DNA of 64,000 nt. It comes from Antitrichia curtipendula. Lineage: Eukaryota > Streptophyta > Bryopsida > Hypnales > Leucodontaceae. Below the pieces are notes generated by a model. It was given only the letters and a program-made list of their open reading frames with translations. It made no database searches and was not told where the DNA came from. Position 1 is the first letter of the stretch. The number at the start of each line of letters is the position of its first letter. The translations under genes and the position numbers were made by a program. The DNA lies in NCBI GenBank assembly GCA_951230915.1, contig OX579633.1:24648574-24712573 (forward strand). Reading direction: 5' to 3'. Of the stretch, positions 47,795 through 61,226 are shown piece by piece.

Positions 47795-48576
47795 GGTCTG
47801 CATTATCGCCTGCTACTGCAGTACTGGATTTGTGTGCCCTCAACGACAAGCCCTGATGAAGGCCATAAGAGAAAGCTGACTTATGGTCAGTCGAAGAGGT
47901 CATTCCTCCTGATGGTGCTGGAGCTCCTACATGCTTTCCTTGATGACCGAGATTAGAACCGCTTGTACAGAAAGCAGCATTAGAGGGCGGTGCTGCATCA
48001 GACCTGCCGAGTCTAGCAGCTGAACCGTGGCAGGCGACCTCTGCGTAAGAGCGTGTACTGTCCACTAAGGAACGGGTTGTAATGTTTGAATGATTTCGCC
48101 GACCAGCTGCTGAGGGGATGTTTCGGTTCATAGGTAGAAGTAGAACCATATGAGTGGCAGGTCCCCTGCCCACGGGAACAATCTTCATTCTGCAGAACTC
48201 TGGGAATGATCGAGCACAGTCGCCGACCTTCTCGAACCCTAGTGAGGCACGATCGAGCTCCAAACCGCATATTGCTCTGTAATCTCCTTTGAGAGAAGAT
48301 AGTGGATACCACTCTCCATCCTTCAACCGCGTAGAGACTCTCGACAGGAATTCTGGAAGCCACTCCTTGAAAGTGTTCGACCACGTCGGTTTCCTTGCGA
48401 GCGGAGTATTGGATGGCGCCCCTCGCATGACGGATTGTGAAACAAAGTGATCAGGAGAGACACTGGATGCATTTGGTGGATGCGAGAATAGGCCTTTCTC
48501 TCCATGAGCACACCCTCCTGGCATTGTGTAGTAGCGGCACGTCGCCTCAGATTTCGAAAGTATCACCGAACTTGAC
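47795..48576 (-). CDS. CCCH-like/LOTUS protein exon, right (mirror) copy, truncated by the gap
   Basis: Reverse complement of 46727-47508, with the same reading frame, the same acceptor (CTGCAG just above 48576) and the same Gly in place of the third zinc-finger cysteine. It is 86 bases shorter at the gap side than the left copy. Agreement of both copies argues that the missing cysteine is not a sequencing error. Confidence 0.65.
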
Positions 48577-50880
48577 CTGCAGATTCAAAAGTCCGCCACA
48601 GCCTCATTTTTGATAATCGAGAACAATTACTTCGAGAGATCTATTCAATGCGATTATAGTATTCGATGAAGATAATCGAAAATTATGATAGATCATAAGC
48701 GATTCGTGCCAAGTCGCCATAGAATTCTTGCATGTAGTAGAGAGCATCATGTCACAGAATATGTCTCAGCAGGGCAGATTTATTTCCGAGAAACCTAGCT
48801 CAGCAAAACGCTTTGAACCTCGAGGTCTGTAAGGTGACGGATCGAGGATTATTCCCGGAGTGATTCATGAAGTTTATTGCTACTGGATTCGACCCTCGAA
48901 TGAACCTAGGGATGGTGTTCCGATTAGCACCAAAGTTTATAGTTCAATCATTGCAAAAGGTTAGCTCCACCTTAAAGACTTCAGAACTCAGGGAGACTGG
49001 ATCGAATTTCTTGGATACTATTACAATTTCTAATATATTTTGATTTAATACACAAATTTCCGAGTGGACACACCAATGCGATTCACATTAGGGCATTAGA
49101 ATCTTCGTGTCGAGACAAATTCGGCAAAATACTGCCGGATTGTTAGAAGGCAGTTTAGATTACTCTTACTATGCTCAAATGCCACTGACAGAATTTTCTA
49201 CTGGATAAGTATAAACTGTAATGCAGTACATTTCAATGGATAAACGTAGTTCAGAATGGTTAGCGTAGGGAATTGCAGGTTTAGGATGAGAATGAAACCT
49301 CAAATTGCTGACGTGTCCGTCCTCTCCATACTGGAAAAGTAAGCGCATGCAATCTATTCAGGAGTGTTTTGGATCTGCGCAGATCCTAGCGATCGTCAGC
49401 AAAGTCTGCGTCTCGCAACGATGGCAAGCGGATTTACAGGAGTGACGCAGCTGAGCTGATGCCTGAACCTAAATTTTCTATCAGTGCTTTCTCGCTTCTG
49501 GATTCTTAGTGTCTAGGACCGTACCACCAGAAGACCAACGGAAAATCAGAGAAAAATTAGGTGAACTGTCCACTCAATAATCCTAATGCTTCTAAGTAAA
49601 TTTCGCAGGAAGAAGAAATCGTGCTTGTTTGCAACCAGCTAACCTTTTCCTGACTTCGAAGAAGAGAATGAATCTCTCGAGGCCTACACAAACACGTAAA
49701 TCATTTTAGTATACTCTTACGTACTTAGATAATTCGATCTATTCACTCGCATGCACCTACCACTTTCATCTGAGCATGCCGGAACATCTTCAAAGAGATC
49801 TCATAGATGCGACTAATGTGCCAAACTATCCTACCGAGTCTACACTGTCTTTTTCTCCTTGCGACTTTGAAAAACAGAACCATTACCACTTGAGGACGCA
49901 ATTCCACAAGTTCCAGCAATGGTGAACGCCAATTAAGCATATGCCGTCAAGCAAAGACATAAGAAAAAATCTCTCTCCTCTGAGTCCCTCCAAGCACTGG
50001 GTATTCAGAGCCTCAAGGTCGGTATGCTTCTATACTTATCACTAGGAATTACCATAGCTACGCGCTCACCTAGCTCTTCCACTCAGCTACTGCGCTCACA
50101 GCTTCACGATAAACTCTGAGCACTGCTTAATTATCTAGTTTGTCTCTCGATCTTGAGGAATATCATATATTTCTCCTCTGCTATCAACGAGACGGACTGG
50201 AAAATTCCCAAAGTTTACGCAGCTATTCAAGCGCTCAGGAATTGCTCAAATACAATTTAATTAAAAAGTGAGACGTCATTGATGAACGAATTGGCTTCCG
50301 AAGATTTGTTCATGCTATAGATGCCATGGACGAATAGATTTAGAGGCTAACTAGCAATTGCGAAGCAGGACATGATGACCACGAGAAATTTCTTAGCACG
50401 ATGCATGGAGATAATTGTGATGAGATATAAGGCAGAACAAACAATTTCCGCAAGCGCGAAGTGAAAGTGAAAGCCGAATTAAGGATTCTCTAAGTGCAGA
50501 CAGACATTAACGCGATGTGGAATAGCTCTTATAAGTTATAACCAAAGCAGAAATGAAATATCAATTCACCATTCACTAGCGGTACATGAGATTAATTTAA
50601 ACAATAACGAGGGACGATCCAAATTCATGAAGCAGGATCTGACGATCTTCTCACCAGCGAGCAGTTAACCATGCACAGTCGACCTGTTTGTGAAGCAGTG
50701 CACGAGCAGCAAGCTCGGCCGTCAAGCTGCTGCGGCGAGTTTGGAGAAGTGCAGGCGATGACCACTCGCCTCCCGTGCTTTCACTTGACCGAAGCGAAGG
50801 AATCGCTGAAACTAACAAATAAAACTAACAAATGAAACTAACAAATGAATGCAGAATTATGGCCAAAAGAGAACATGCGG
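48577..50880. other. Mirror of 44423-46726
   Basis: Spacer upstream of the minus-strand CCCH/LOTUS exon. It shows nothing beyond what is described for the left arm. Confidence 0.6.
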
Positions 50881-51075
50881 CTAACGCGAGCTTCTTCGCT
50901 TTAGCACGAACGCTACGATGACCAAGACTGCTGCGCCACATACGATCAAGAGTTGTTTCGTCATCCCTTCAAGGCTCTCCTCGTCCGAGCTCTCCTCCTC
51001 GTCCGAGCTCGAGCTCTCCTCCTCAGCTTGTATCTTCTCTCCCTTCCACCTCAATACCTGCCGTGTGCGTCCCAT
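50881..51075 (-). CDS. Possible small acidic, C-terminally anchored membrane protein, right copy
   Basis: Mirror of 44228-44422 with an identical predicted product: basic start, Glu/Asp/Ser run, one hydrophobic helix and a KRRSSR end. The same caveats about an upstream exon apply; the possible exon of the left arm (43936-44153) falls at 51150-51367. Confidence 0.4.
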   Translation of the reverse strand: MGRTRQVLRWKGEKIQAEEESSSSDEEESSDEESLEGMTKQLLIVCGAAVLVIVAFVLKRRSSR

Positions 51076-54000
51076 GTTTGAAACTAACAAGATGCTGAAG
51101 ACCGCGAGCCCTGCAACACGATCAACGCCGCTAGAATCAGGGTGCCAACCTGCTCAAAATTCAGCAATTCACAGCATTCATGTGGCGAGCTTCGGAAACA
51201 CAACCGTGCGTCAACTACAACTTCATGTTCGTCAAGATGACTTTGGTTCATGGCAAGCTTTGTTTCGGTCGACGGATGACTTTCAGATGCCCTGGAGGAC
51301 GAAAAATACAGATTTTCATCCAAATTTTGGTCTGTAGGCTCGGCTGAAACTCTAGCTTGATTTTGTCCTGAAATGCATTACTCGCACGTAGTAGTTAAAA
51401 GTGCTGGGAGAGGTAACCAATAAAATAAAAACTAATACAAAAAATATATAAAGTCAGCTCTTCAAATCTTCAATCCGTTAAAGGATATAAAAAGTAAAGA
51501 TGATAATTAAAACAATTAAGGAAAAGGTGTGCACATGCATAAGAAATAAAAATGAAAGTAAATAAAAAGTAGAGTAAAAGTCAACTTAAGAAAATTAACC
51601 CCTAAAGGTTTGTTTGTCTTCTCATGGGACAATTTGGGTTCAGGTAGGTTCCTATTGTCTCAATTTGTAGTGAATGTTTTTGAAATTTTTTGAGGATATG
51701 TGATTTTGCAAGAGCTTCATGGATATATAATTTTCTTTTCAATTGATGTGCAGGCAAAAATATTATGGCAAAATAAGCCAAAAATGGAGGTTGGTGTGCA
51801 ACACAAAAATTCACAAGAAGTCAAAATAAAAATTTGTAAATTATTTTCCTTAAATTTTTATATTTTTGTCTACATTTGAAGCTTTGATTCATTCTATATG
51901 GATTAGTGATGAGAAAGTTATGGACACTCTTATTTTGGGGGGCAATCTAAGCATCTTCTTGAAAAAATAATTTATAGGATTCATTTATGAATGCAATTTT
52001 TACAATTTTCTAAAAGAATTGTTAGGCAAGGTTAAATTTGCTTTCTAGAATAATCTCACTGTTGAAATTAGTGTATTTCAAGTCCATCTTAGAGCCTATT
52101 AAAAATTTAGTTATTCCTTCAATCATGAACCTACTTCTACTTAATAATTTTTTAATGAGTAAAAATTAAGTGTTTTTTCCTTGAATTCTTTTTTTAATTC
52201 TTAATTCAACTACTCAATATAAAAACTTAGAAAATCAAATTAAACTAGTACTACAAAAAAATTCAGCTAAGAAGATTCAAAGCAAAAAAATCTAGTCAAT
52301 CAAGTTGCAAAAAACTTTTTTTTTTTCACTTTGGATGCAAATATCTTGCAATCTATGTGGTCAAAATTTCTGAAATTTCTTCCAGACATTCTTATACTAG
52401 TGTAGTATAAGATCCTATGATTAGATATGCAAAAAAAAGAAAGTTTTAAAGTTTTTTTTCTTTTTGCAATAGAAATGGTAGTTTTGAGTGTTTTTTGATG
52501 GAAAAAGGCCTTGGTTCTTTAGGGGTCAAGATAGGAATAAATAAATAAATTTTAAAATGATGAAATAGAAAATATTGCAAAATATTGATATTAAAAAATA
52601 TTAAAAATTAGATTCTATAGACTATAATTCCATTGAATTCTCCTAAAATAATTTTAAATATAAATTATAATTTTTATAATTATCTCTATCATTGTCACTT
52701 CATCTCTATCCATATTTATTTTTGTTGATAATATTGCATAGGCCAATTGGATTTAATTTTTAAAAGATCAAGGCACATTTTGGACAAAAATTGTCAAGAA
52801 ATGTTACATTTTAGAGTAGTGAAAATAAAATGAATTAAAAAAAAATTCAAATACACAAACTTGTACTAGATGACTATGGGAATGAAGAAACTTTGATCGT
52901 ATAGATTGAAAAATTATAACATTTAAAGTTAGAAACAAAAAGATTTTTTTACCGCACTTAATAGAGACAACATACTTAACTCCTCCTTGAGTGAGATTTT
53001 TGGACTATACATGAGGTTTGAGAGGATTGTTTCATCCAATAGCATATTAGTTATATATGTGTCAATTTCAAATTTAAGTATAAAAGAGTTTTGCAATGCC
53101 ACCCAAAGTTGTCGGGCTACCCAAAAAATTCAAGGCATATAATTCTTGATCCAGGCATCGAATTAAAAAAAATACTACATTTCCACCAAGGAGGTGCATA
53201 TTCACATCTTGTATCAAAATTTCATAAGCATCCAACCAAAATTGACATTGTACCCAACTATCTGATATTTCTTGCGTATGTTGAACAATCACTTTGTCCT
53301 TTACATATCAAGTTGATTGGGTTGTATTTTGATACTTTCAATATGCATTTCAAGTGGTATAAGAAAATTTTGATCTTCTCATCTTGCACAAATGGTATGT
53401 AAACCTCAATTTAAAAAGAAGGCAAATTAATTTGACTACATGCAGTAATATCTTATTGTCATTTTGAAAATAAAATTAAGAAAAAAAATATTCAAATGCA
53501 ATTTAGCATAAGATATAAAACTAGGAACCAAATGGAAGGTGAAACTTCATGACCTTTAAAGTAACTTTAATGATTTGAACATTATTAATTTTAGTTTTTA
53601 TTTATAATTAAAATTTTAAAAATACACTATAGGTATGTATTTTTTATAATGTAATTTGGGCCTAGTACTAACCACATTTAGTTGTTTTTATATATATATA
53701 CAATGATATGAAAATTTGATGTATATTATGACAAAGTAAACTATTATATTGTACCCAGCTATTATGGTCAATATTTTATATTGAATGTTTAATTAAATTT
53801 AAAAAACAAATTCACAAGATGCCTAAAATAGGGATGCATCATCAAATTTTGAATTTTCTCTATGTCAGAATTTGAAAATTCAATTTTCCTAAAATTCTAA
53901 CATCTATTTTTTAAATTATTTTTTGCCAACCCTAATAGCCAAGTATGAATTATGCATATGGTTGAGTTTCATATGTTTAAACATGTTTTCTATTTGATAT

Positions 54001-57000
54001 GAATTTTCTTCACTTTTCATAAATTCATGGTAATTTCAAATTTTCACACACAAAAATTGTATGACTTATTGAAGAAAAGTGATTTCATTTTGGAAAACAT
54101 AAAAAAAAAAGTCTCTATTTATATGACTAGCAATACAAAACTTATATTCTACAAAACTAAGGATACTGAAGATGGTTACACAGTTATAAGTTCTATATAT
54201 TCATCAACCCTCAAAAGTCCTATTGTCCCCTTAGAAGACAAAATGGATTTTAGATAGACTCCTACTGTCCTACAATCTCATTTTTTGTTGTGATCAGATC
54301 CTGAACCTTTTTTGGAAGATAAAAAATACACTAGCATTTTGATAATACAATTTTTTATTGGAATTAGTGCCTAGGTACAAAAGTTGTGCCACTGTAAGTT
54401 CATAATGGTTGTCGTTGGACAACACAAAAAGAATTTAAGAAAGAGAAAATAAATTTTTTTAAATTTTGTTCCCATAGAAAGTGTTTTTGTCTATATGGAA
54501 AGATTTGATTTATTCTATTTTGGACTAATGATGAGAAATTATGGACAATCTTATTTCTCAAGCAATTTAAGTTGTTTATTGAAAAATAACTTATAAGATT
54601 CATTTTGAACTCAGTTTTCACAATTTTCAAAAAAAAGGCCAACAAGGTTTAGTGTACTTGCTAGAATGATATCACCATTGGATTATGGTATTTCAATTCT
54701 ATCTTAGACCTAGTAATGATTTAGTCTTGTACCTACTTCTACATAATAATTTTTCAAAAAATGAAAATCAAGTGTGTTTTCATTTTATTTATTCTTAGAC
54801 TTTAAAATCAATTATTCAATATTAAACAATTAATTCAATATTGGTAGCAAAAATATTAAGCTAAAAAGATTCAAAACCTTAAAATCTAGTTAGATAAGGT
54901 GCAAAAAACCCTGTTTTTCTTCACTTCAAATGCAAATGTCTTGCAATCCACCTGGTCAAAGTTTCTGAAATTTCTTATATACATTTTTATACTAGTCTAG
55001 TGCAAGATCTGGACTATAGTTAGATATGCAAAAAATCAATTTCTAAAGTTTTTTCACTTTGCAATAGAAATAATAATTTTGAATAGAATTTGGTGGAAAA
55101 AAGGCCTTGGAACTTTAGATGTTAATCCCTAAATATTGATAAATTTGTATTGTGTAGTACAAACCAATACAATTGGTATTTTTTTAAAATAATAGTGCTA
55201 ATCAGTATCATTGCTATAATAATTTATATATTGTATCCAAATCCCAAGGTTGACTATATTGGAAAGAAAGAATATCACTTCAAAGGGAATGAGTGGCTCA
55301 ATTTACAGATTCCGGGTATTTCACTATACTTTGTAATCCATATATATGTGCTTCATAACTTTTTATTATGGAGGCTATTTAACTAGACATGTCCCTATAT
55401 TTTTTCTACTTGTACTTATTGCCCATTTTCCTACACTTTAGGGTAGTTAATATTGGAATTTAAGGCATTTAATCATGTTCCTATTGTAATTCAAATTTTC
55501 ATACGTGGATTTAGGTTTGATTAGTATAATATATACATTCTAACTACCATTGAACGGAACCCACACATACAAACAACACATACACAAATGTCATGTATCA
55601 AATAATTCATACAATCAAATCATACAAATGAATCGTATATGTATAATAGGAGAAAAAAACACAAAAATTAAAACCTCCACTGTAAGTAATATTATATTGG
55701 ATGCTTCAATGACTACATCCTACCTTCTTGCATGAATACAACGTGTGTTTGAAAACTGCCCACCACAAATTTGAATTTGAGCAAAAAAACAAATAACAAC
55801 CCAAAATGAAAAGTTTATTTGCTAGTGGAAAATAAAAATTCTTCATGTAAGTTCCTCCCCTTCCCTCTAGACTATCCTTTGTGTAGATTTACAAATTATG
55901 TACTATGGATCATTACAATGTACTATATAATAGTTATAATACAATATGCTTCAAAAAAATGAAGCTATAGTAATTTGAATATTTTTTAAACTATTTACTC
56001 CAACATTTAAATTGTATCCTATAGTAGGTCTCATGTTGTTTCTAAAGTAACCGCTTGTGAATAACCCAAGCCACAAATATACTATACTTCACTTGTAACA
56101 AAGGTTGCTATTGAATTGCAAAAAAGTTGAGTAATCACTCACATGTTTTGTAGATGAAAACATTCTTTAGTTTACTATGTTTATATGTAATTCAACAACT
56201 TTTAAGAATTTTTTTTATCAAAGAGATGTTTATTTCTAAGGTGGTTAAACATGTGGCCAATTAGATGGTTAAAATTTATCAGTGATGATTTTAAAATGAT
56301 GAAGATCAAACACCAAAATATTCTTTAAAAATTCTTTAAAAATTAACATTTTACTTTTAAAAAGTAAAAATTTGTTTGATTAATGAAAAAATAATCTTCT
56401 TGAAGTTTACATTAAGATGTGACAAATCTATTATAAACATAATTTAATAATCTATATTGTGACCTATCATGGTTGTGGAATAAAAGAAGAATGTATGCAA
56501 GACTGTAATTATAGACTTTTCAACAATTTTTTTAGACTTAGTACATACATTGTCTATGTAGGATATTTTTTCATGAGCATTTGAACCAAGATTCAATATT
56601 GTACAGTAGAAATTGAGTTGATGATTTAGTGGAAGTGCATCAAGTCACACTTCATGTACTTTAGTTTGCTACAAAACTTTGAATTGACTAGCATGTAGTT
56701 AACAAGTCCAAAGATTGTAAGCTCAATTCAAAGGGATGGAGGAAGAATTGATGACTCAAAAGTTGATACACAAGCCACCTAAACATTACCTTTTCAAGCT
56801 TTTGTGCACAACAATTAATCACATAGGAAGGGTGTCTGACTTTGATGTATGGTCATGATATAAATACTTGCAATAGAGAAGCATGGTTGTCTTATTCGAT
56901 ACATTTTCAGCAATGTGTGTTGAGTTGCCTTGTTTGATGCTTGTCTTGCTCTTCAACTAGCTCTAGTACGTTAGACAACTTGAATAAAATAATCTCAAAT

Positions 57001-58085
57001 ATCTTGAGCATATTTTAACAACATGCTTTTATGATAGACGAGGGAATGTTGTTTATCTTTGATGTCATGTTTGATGTTTTGTTGAGTAATTGGACAAGAC
57101 AACCCTATAGGAAAGGATGTACTAGTAAATAATTTCTAGTTAGATTTTAGATTGTTGCCATTGAAGAATAAAAATAGAGTTGCAATGCTCAACTTCTTAG
57201 CAAGTTGCATACAAATTGCAGGACTTCATGGTTTTTAAAGGGACTTGATTGAAAGGATTCATAACATGCACCTCCATTGCAACACAACAACCTCCCAACA
57301 CATTCTAGCTTGATTCCACAATTCAAAAATCCATAACAACATTTGCAAATGCATTGATTTCATCTAATAGCAAGTAAAAAGAAGATGAAGATTGATTTGA
57401 TTAGTAGTTGAATACAAAAACCAAGGCCTTTGCAAGAAATATAATGATAGAATTATATGGCTTAGATGTCAACAATTCTAACTTCAACCTAGACTCTAGG
57501 CTGAATGGTAGTGGAAGTGATCTACTTCACCACTCTAAAAGCCCTATATAAGTTTATACATAAGACTTCACCTAACATTCACTCCATCCACTTATTAACC
57601 ATTAAATCTAATGATTGTCCAAATTTTCCATCCACGTTTTATTTATTTTCCATCTTTAGTGAGCAACAATTAAAGTAAAAAAAATTATATTTATAATATT
57701 TATATTTATATTTATAATATTCATATTTATATTTATAATATTCATATTTATATTTATAATATTCATATTTATATTTATAATATTCATATTTATATTTATA
57801 TTTATATAAATATGTAAATTTATATCTAACTATATATTCATCTCTTTCTCTCTATATATACATATTTATATTCATAAAGATGAGTACGAAGACTTAAATT
57901 GACTAAGACTATCACTTGAAAAATTGGTAGACTAGATGGAACCACAAATAGAATGCCAAAAGTAAAAGTAAAGTCCTAGACTAGTCATTTATGCTACATT
58001 ACAATTGTGTTCCTTTAGTTTGTCAAGAAAATTCAATTGCATTAACTTCAAGCTTTTATATATTTAATAACCATAGTGCAACCAC
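51076..58085. other. Mirror of the AT-rich, gene-free region
   Basis: Holds mirrored copies of the 720-bp direct repeats (51793-52523 and 54393-55112) and of dispersed repeat copy D (53963-54088). It ends with the promoter of the plus-strand AAMP-like gene. No gene is supported. Confidence 0.6.
57684..57812 (+). repeat. AT minisatellite, 21-bp unit, right copy (four full units)
   Basis: Four AATATTCATATTTATATTTAT-type units, two more than the left counterpart at 37500-37600. Confidence 0.85.
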
Positions 58086-59300
58086 ATGGCTGGGAACAAC
58101 TCGCGTGATAATTATCCACACAACCGTATCAACAATGAGGATGATATCATAAACGTGATTGATCTTGATGAAGAGGAGTTGCCAGATGCAAGTGAATCTG
58201 ATGATGAAGACCAATCAAGAATAGAAGATTATGAAGCAACATTTACTAACGAGATTGATGATTCTATTCATTGTTTTTTAGGCCATCAAAGGCCTATTCA
58301 CTCTGTGGCTTGTAATCCCATATTGAATTCTAGGCAAGTGGCAACAGGAGGTGAGGATGACCTTGTGTATCTATGGCAAGTCGGAGATGGAGAGGTTCAC
58401 CACAAATTGGAGGGACATACAGACTCGGTGACATCCTTGGAATTTAGTAGAGATGGTAGGCTCTTGGCATCAGGAGGAATGGATGGTATTGTGAATATTT
58501 GGGAGAGCTCTTCCGCTACCTTGAAGCAAAAGCTTGAAGGACCTTCAGGAACAATCGAGTGGTTGCAATGGCACCCTCAAGGGCACCTTTTGCTTGCAGG
58601 CTCTGATGATTTCTCATCATGGTTATGGAATCCAAGTACAGGCTCTTGTATGCAAGTGTTGCTAGGCCACAATGGAATGGTGACTTGTGGTAGTTTTACT
58701 CCAGATGGAGAATTTATTTGTACAGGGTCGGAGGACGGAAGCTTGCGAATATGGAGAACTTCAGGATCAAGTGGAAGCAATAGCATTCATGTTGTTGAGC
58801 CAGGGCACCGATTCCACTTTGAGGTTTTGACATGTGTAAGCATCTCCAATGACTCTCGTTTGGCCATTACCGGCTCCACAGATACCAAAGTTTGTCTTGT
58901 GAACATTCAAAGTGGGATTCCGATTGCCACTCTTACTGGTCACTTGGACTCAATACAGTGCGCTACTTTCTTATCTGGAGCAATCTCTAATTTGGTTGCA
59001 ACGTGTGCACTTGATGGACAACTCATTGTTTGGGATGTACAAACTTCCACAATTCGCAACATTTGTGAGCATGAACATGAGGTTCTACAACTTCAATGGT
59101 GTCCTACATCACAACTCATTTGTTCAGGTTCTTCAGATGGAAAAGTGCGCCTATGGGACTATAGGACAGGACGTTGTGAGCGCATACTACAAGGTCATTC
59201 TGATAAAATTCAAGGTTTAGCTTTGTCAAGTGATGGATCTATTATAGTCTCTGGATCTGATGATCATACTGCCCGAGCATTTGAATTAAATTTTGTTTAG
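58086..59300 (+). CDS. AAMP: AAMP/Sqt1-like WD40-repeat protein (intronless), right copy
   Basis: Mirror of 36023-37237: a single 404-codon ORF with an acidic leader and about eight WD40 repeats. The product differs from the left copy at residue 14, Arg (CGT at 58125-58127) instead of His (CAT). The reading frame is intact, so both copies could be functional if both exist in the genome. The site is outside the beta-propeller, in the leader, and is unlikely to change folding. Confidence 0.9.
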   Translation: MAGNNSRDNYPHNRINNEDDIINVIDLDEEELPDASESDDEDQSRIEDYEATFTNEIDDSIHCFLGHQRPIHSVACNPILNSRQVATGGEDDLVYLWQVGDGEVHHKLEGHTDSVTSLEFSRDGRLLASGGMDGIVNIWESSSATLKQKLEGPSGTIEWLQWHPQGHLLLAGSDDFSSWLWNPSTGSCMQVLLGHNGMVTCGSFTPDGEFICTGSEDGSLRIWRTSGSSGSNSIHVVEPGHRFHFEVLTCVSISNDSRLAITGSTDTKVCLVNIQSGIPIATLTGHLDSIQCATFLSGAISNLVATCALDGQLIVWDVQTSTIRNICEHEHEVLQLQWCPTSQLICSGSSDGKVRLWDYRTGRCERILQGHSDKIQGLALSSDGSIIVSGSDDHTARAFELNFV

Positions 59301-61226
59301 ATTTATTTAATATTTAATATCATTGTGTCCTACTATTGTTTAATTTGAATGCAATATAGCCACTAGATGAAGCTCCAATACATACCAAATTACAATAGTT
59401 TGTATTTAATTTGGAAATCATTGAATTTTCTAATTCTTTTGGGGATTGAATTCAAGCTTCATAGTCATTTTCTTCAAATAATGAATATCGTCATTTACAA
59501 TCTAAGACATAAGATCGATGAATGGTTTCTATACTTTGAGCTAGTGATTATTGTTTGTTTAAAGTTTAAAATTTCAAGTTATATTGTTTACTAAGGTTTG
59601 TAACCGGAAATAGGTTTGCAAGTGCATTCAAATATACATTTAAAATTTGATTTGCAAAAGTGATTTTGCTGCACTTGAAGTTGCTACAATGTCATTTATC
59701 AAACCCTAAAGGAAGGCAATGAATCAAACACTTGTGATGGTACAATGCATAAGTTGTGATGTGATTGCACTTGTAGTTCAATACAATTACTAAAACGTGA
59801 CACGTCATGTACTACTGGTAGTACATCAAGTGCCACGAGTGTAATCTTTTGCCAATTTGAAAGGACTCTATCACAACTGAATTCAAATTATTGAAGTTGC
59901 AAGGGTGCTAAAATTAGGTTCAAGCAAAGATGATGAAGATCAGTCAATGTTTTAGAAGCACCTGAAGTAGTCTTTGAATTTGTAAAATACTTGTTATTTT
60001 CCTCATGTCATATTTCATTGTACAATTTAACTTGGATTTTTATTTGATGCAAATTTTCCCAACAAATTTGAAGTTTGTGGTTAATTTGGTATCAAGGCGC
60101 AATAGAAACTCTATTTGAAATCTTTGCGTTATTCAAGTATGTCTCTTGAGCTTGGTTTGTGTAAACAATTGAATAAACATACAAAACTCATGCGATTGCT
60201 TGGGTTTCTTGCGATAAATTTTGGAATAGGTTATTCATCTTTCGGCTTGTCACCTAGACTCAAGACTCAATGGTAACAAGTTTGTATTCTTGGTCATGGT
60301 GAATCTCTGGCGTTACTACATAATCAATATCAAAGGAGACTATCACAATCATCACAAGATTGTCCATAACTATCAAATAAATAATCCAAATGGAATAATT
60401 AAAAGCTTCTCATGTACACAGAAATATATTCTATAAAAAAAAAAAGTTTAAAATTTTCACTTACTTTAGGATATTTTGAAGGATTTTTTTTTGCCCACTA
60501 AACTAAAAGAAGGGCTTTTTGTACCATAACTTTTGCTCCTAGGCTCCAATTGAAATAAAAACTAAACTTTCAGAAGGCTAATATGTTTTACTATTTCACA
60601 AAAAAATCAGAAAATTTCGACAAGTATTGAGACCACAAGAGCCTGCACGAAATCCATTTTGAACCCCAAGGAGACAATGGGAGTTTGAGGGGTTAACCAC
60701 TTATAATGTATCTACAGTATTCCTCTATCCCGTATTGACCAAAATACATCTGAAACATCACCCGATATGCCGTTCTTTTGCAAATAAAATTTGGAAATCC
60801 ACTACGTCTATGGGGACGACAACCGGCTATCCTGCCTGACAAACTACAACCTCATTCAAATAAGGTGGAGTGGTGGAACAACAAGAAACACAAAGGAGAG
60901 ATTGCACAACAGCGGTCTGGAGAAGGACAGTATAATGGGCAATGAATGCTGTAGTAAGAATCAAAATAATACACGGACACTGCCTGCTTCACTCAAGGAC
61001 AACCCTTGCTCATTTCACGTCGAAACAGGCGCGTCAAGATGTGAGACCTTCTCAGAAGCCGGGAGAATAACTCTCTGGTCCAGCAAAACTCAAACAGCTG
61101 CGGCAGCAACAATAAAATTGGACTTCCTAACTGACCTGAACTTAAGAACCTAAACCTGAACTGCAGACGAAACCTTGGACCATACTGGCTGCCACGGAAC
61201 ATCATAGATACAATATACGGACTATT
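59301..61226. other. Mirror of the beta-adaptin/AAMP spacer
   Basis: Reverse complement of 34098-36022 with one extra base in a poly-T tract near 60484-60492. It includes the mirrored repeat block 60364-60684. No gene is supported. Confidence 0.6.

Noticed and set aside
47447..47879. ORFs spanning the N block
   Set aside because: They are artefacts of reading through unspecified bases and join sequences from opposite arms.
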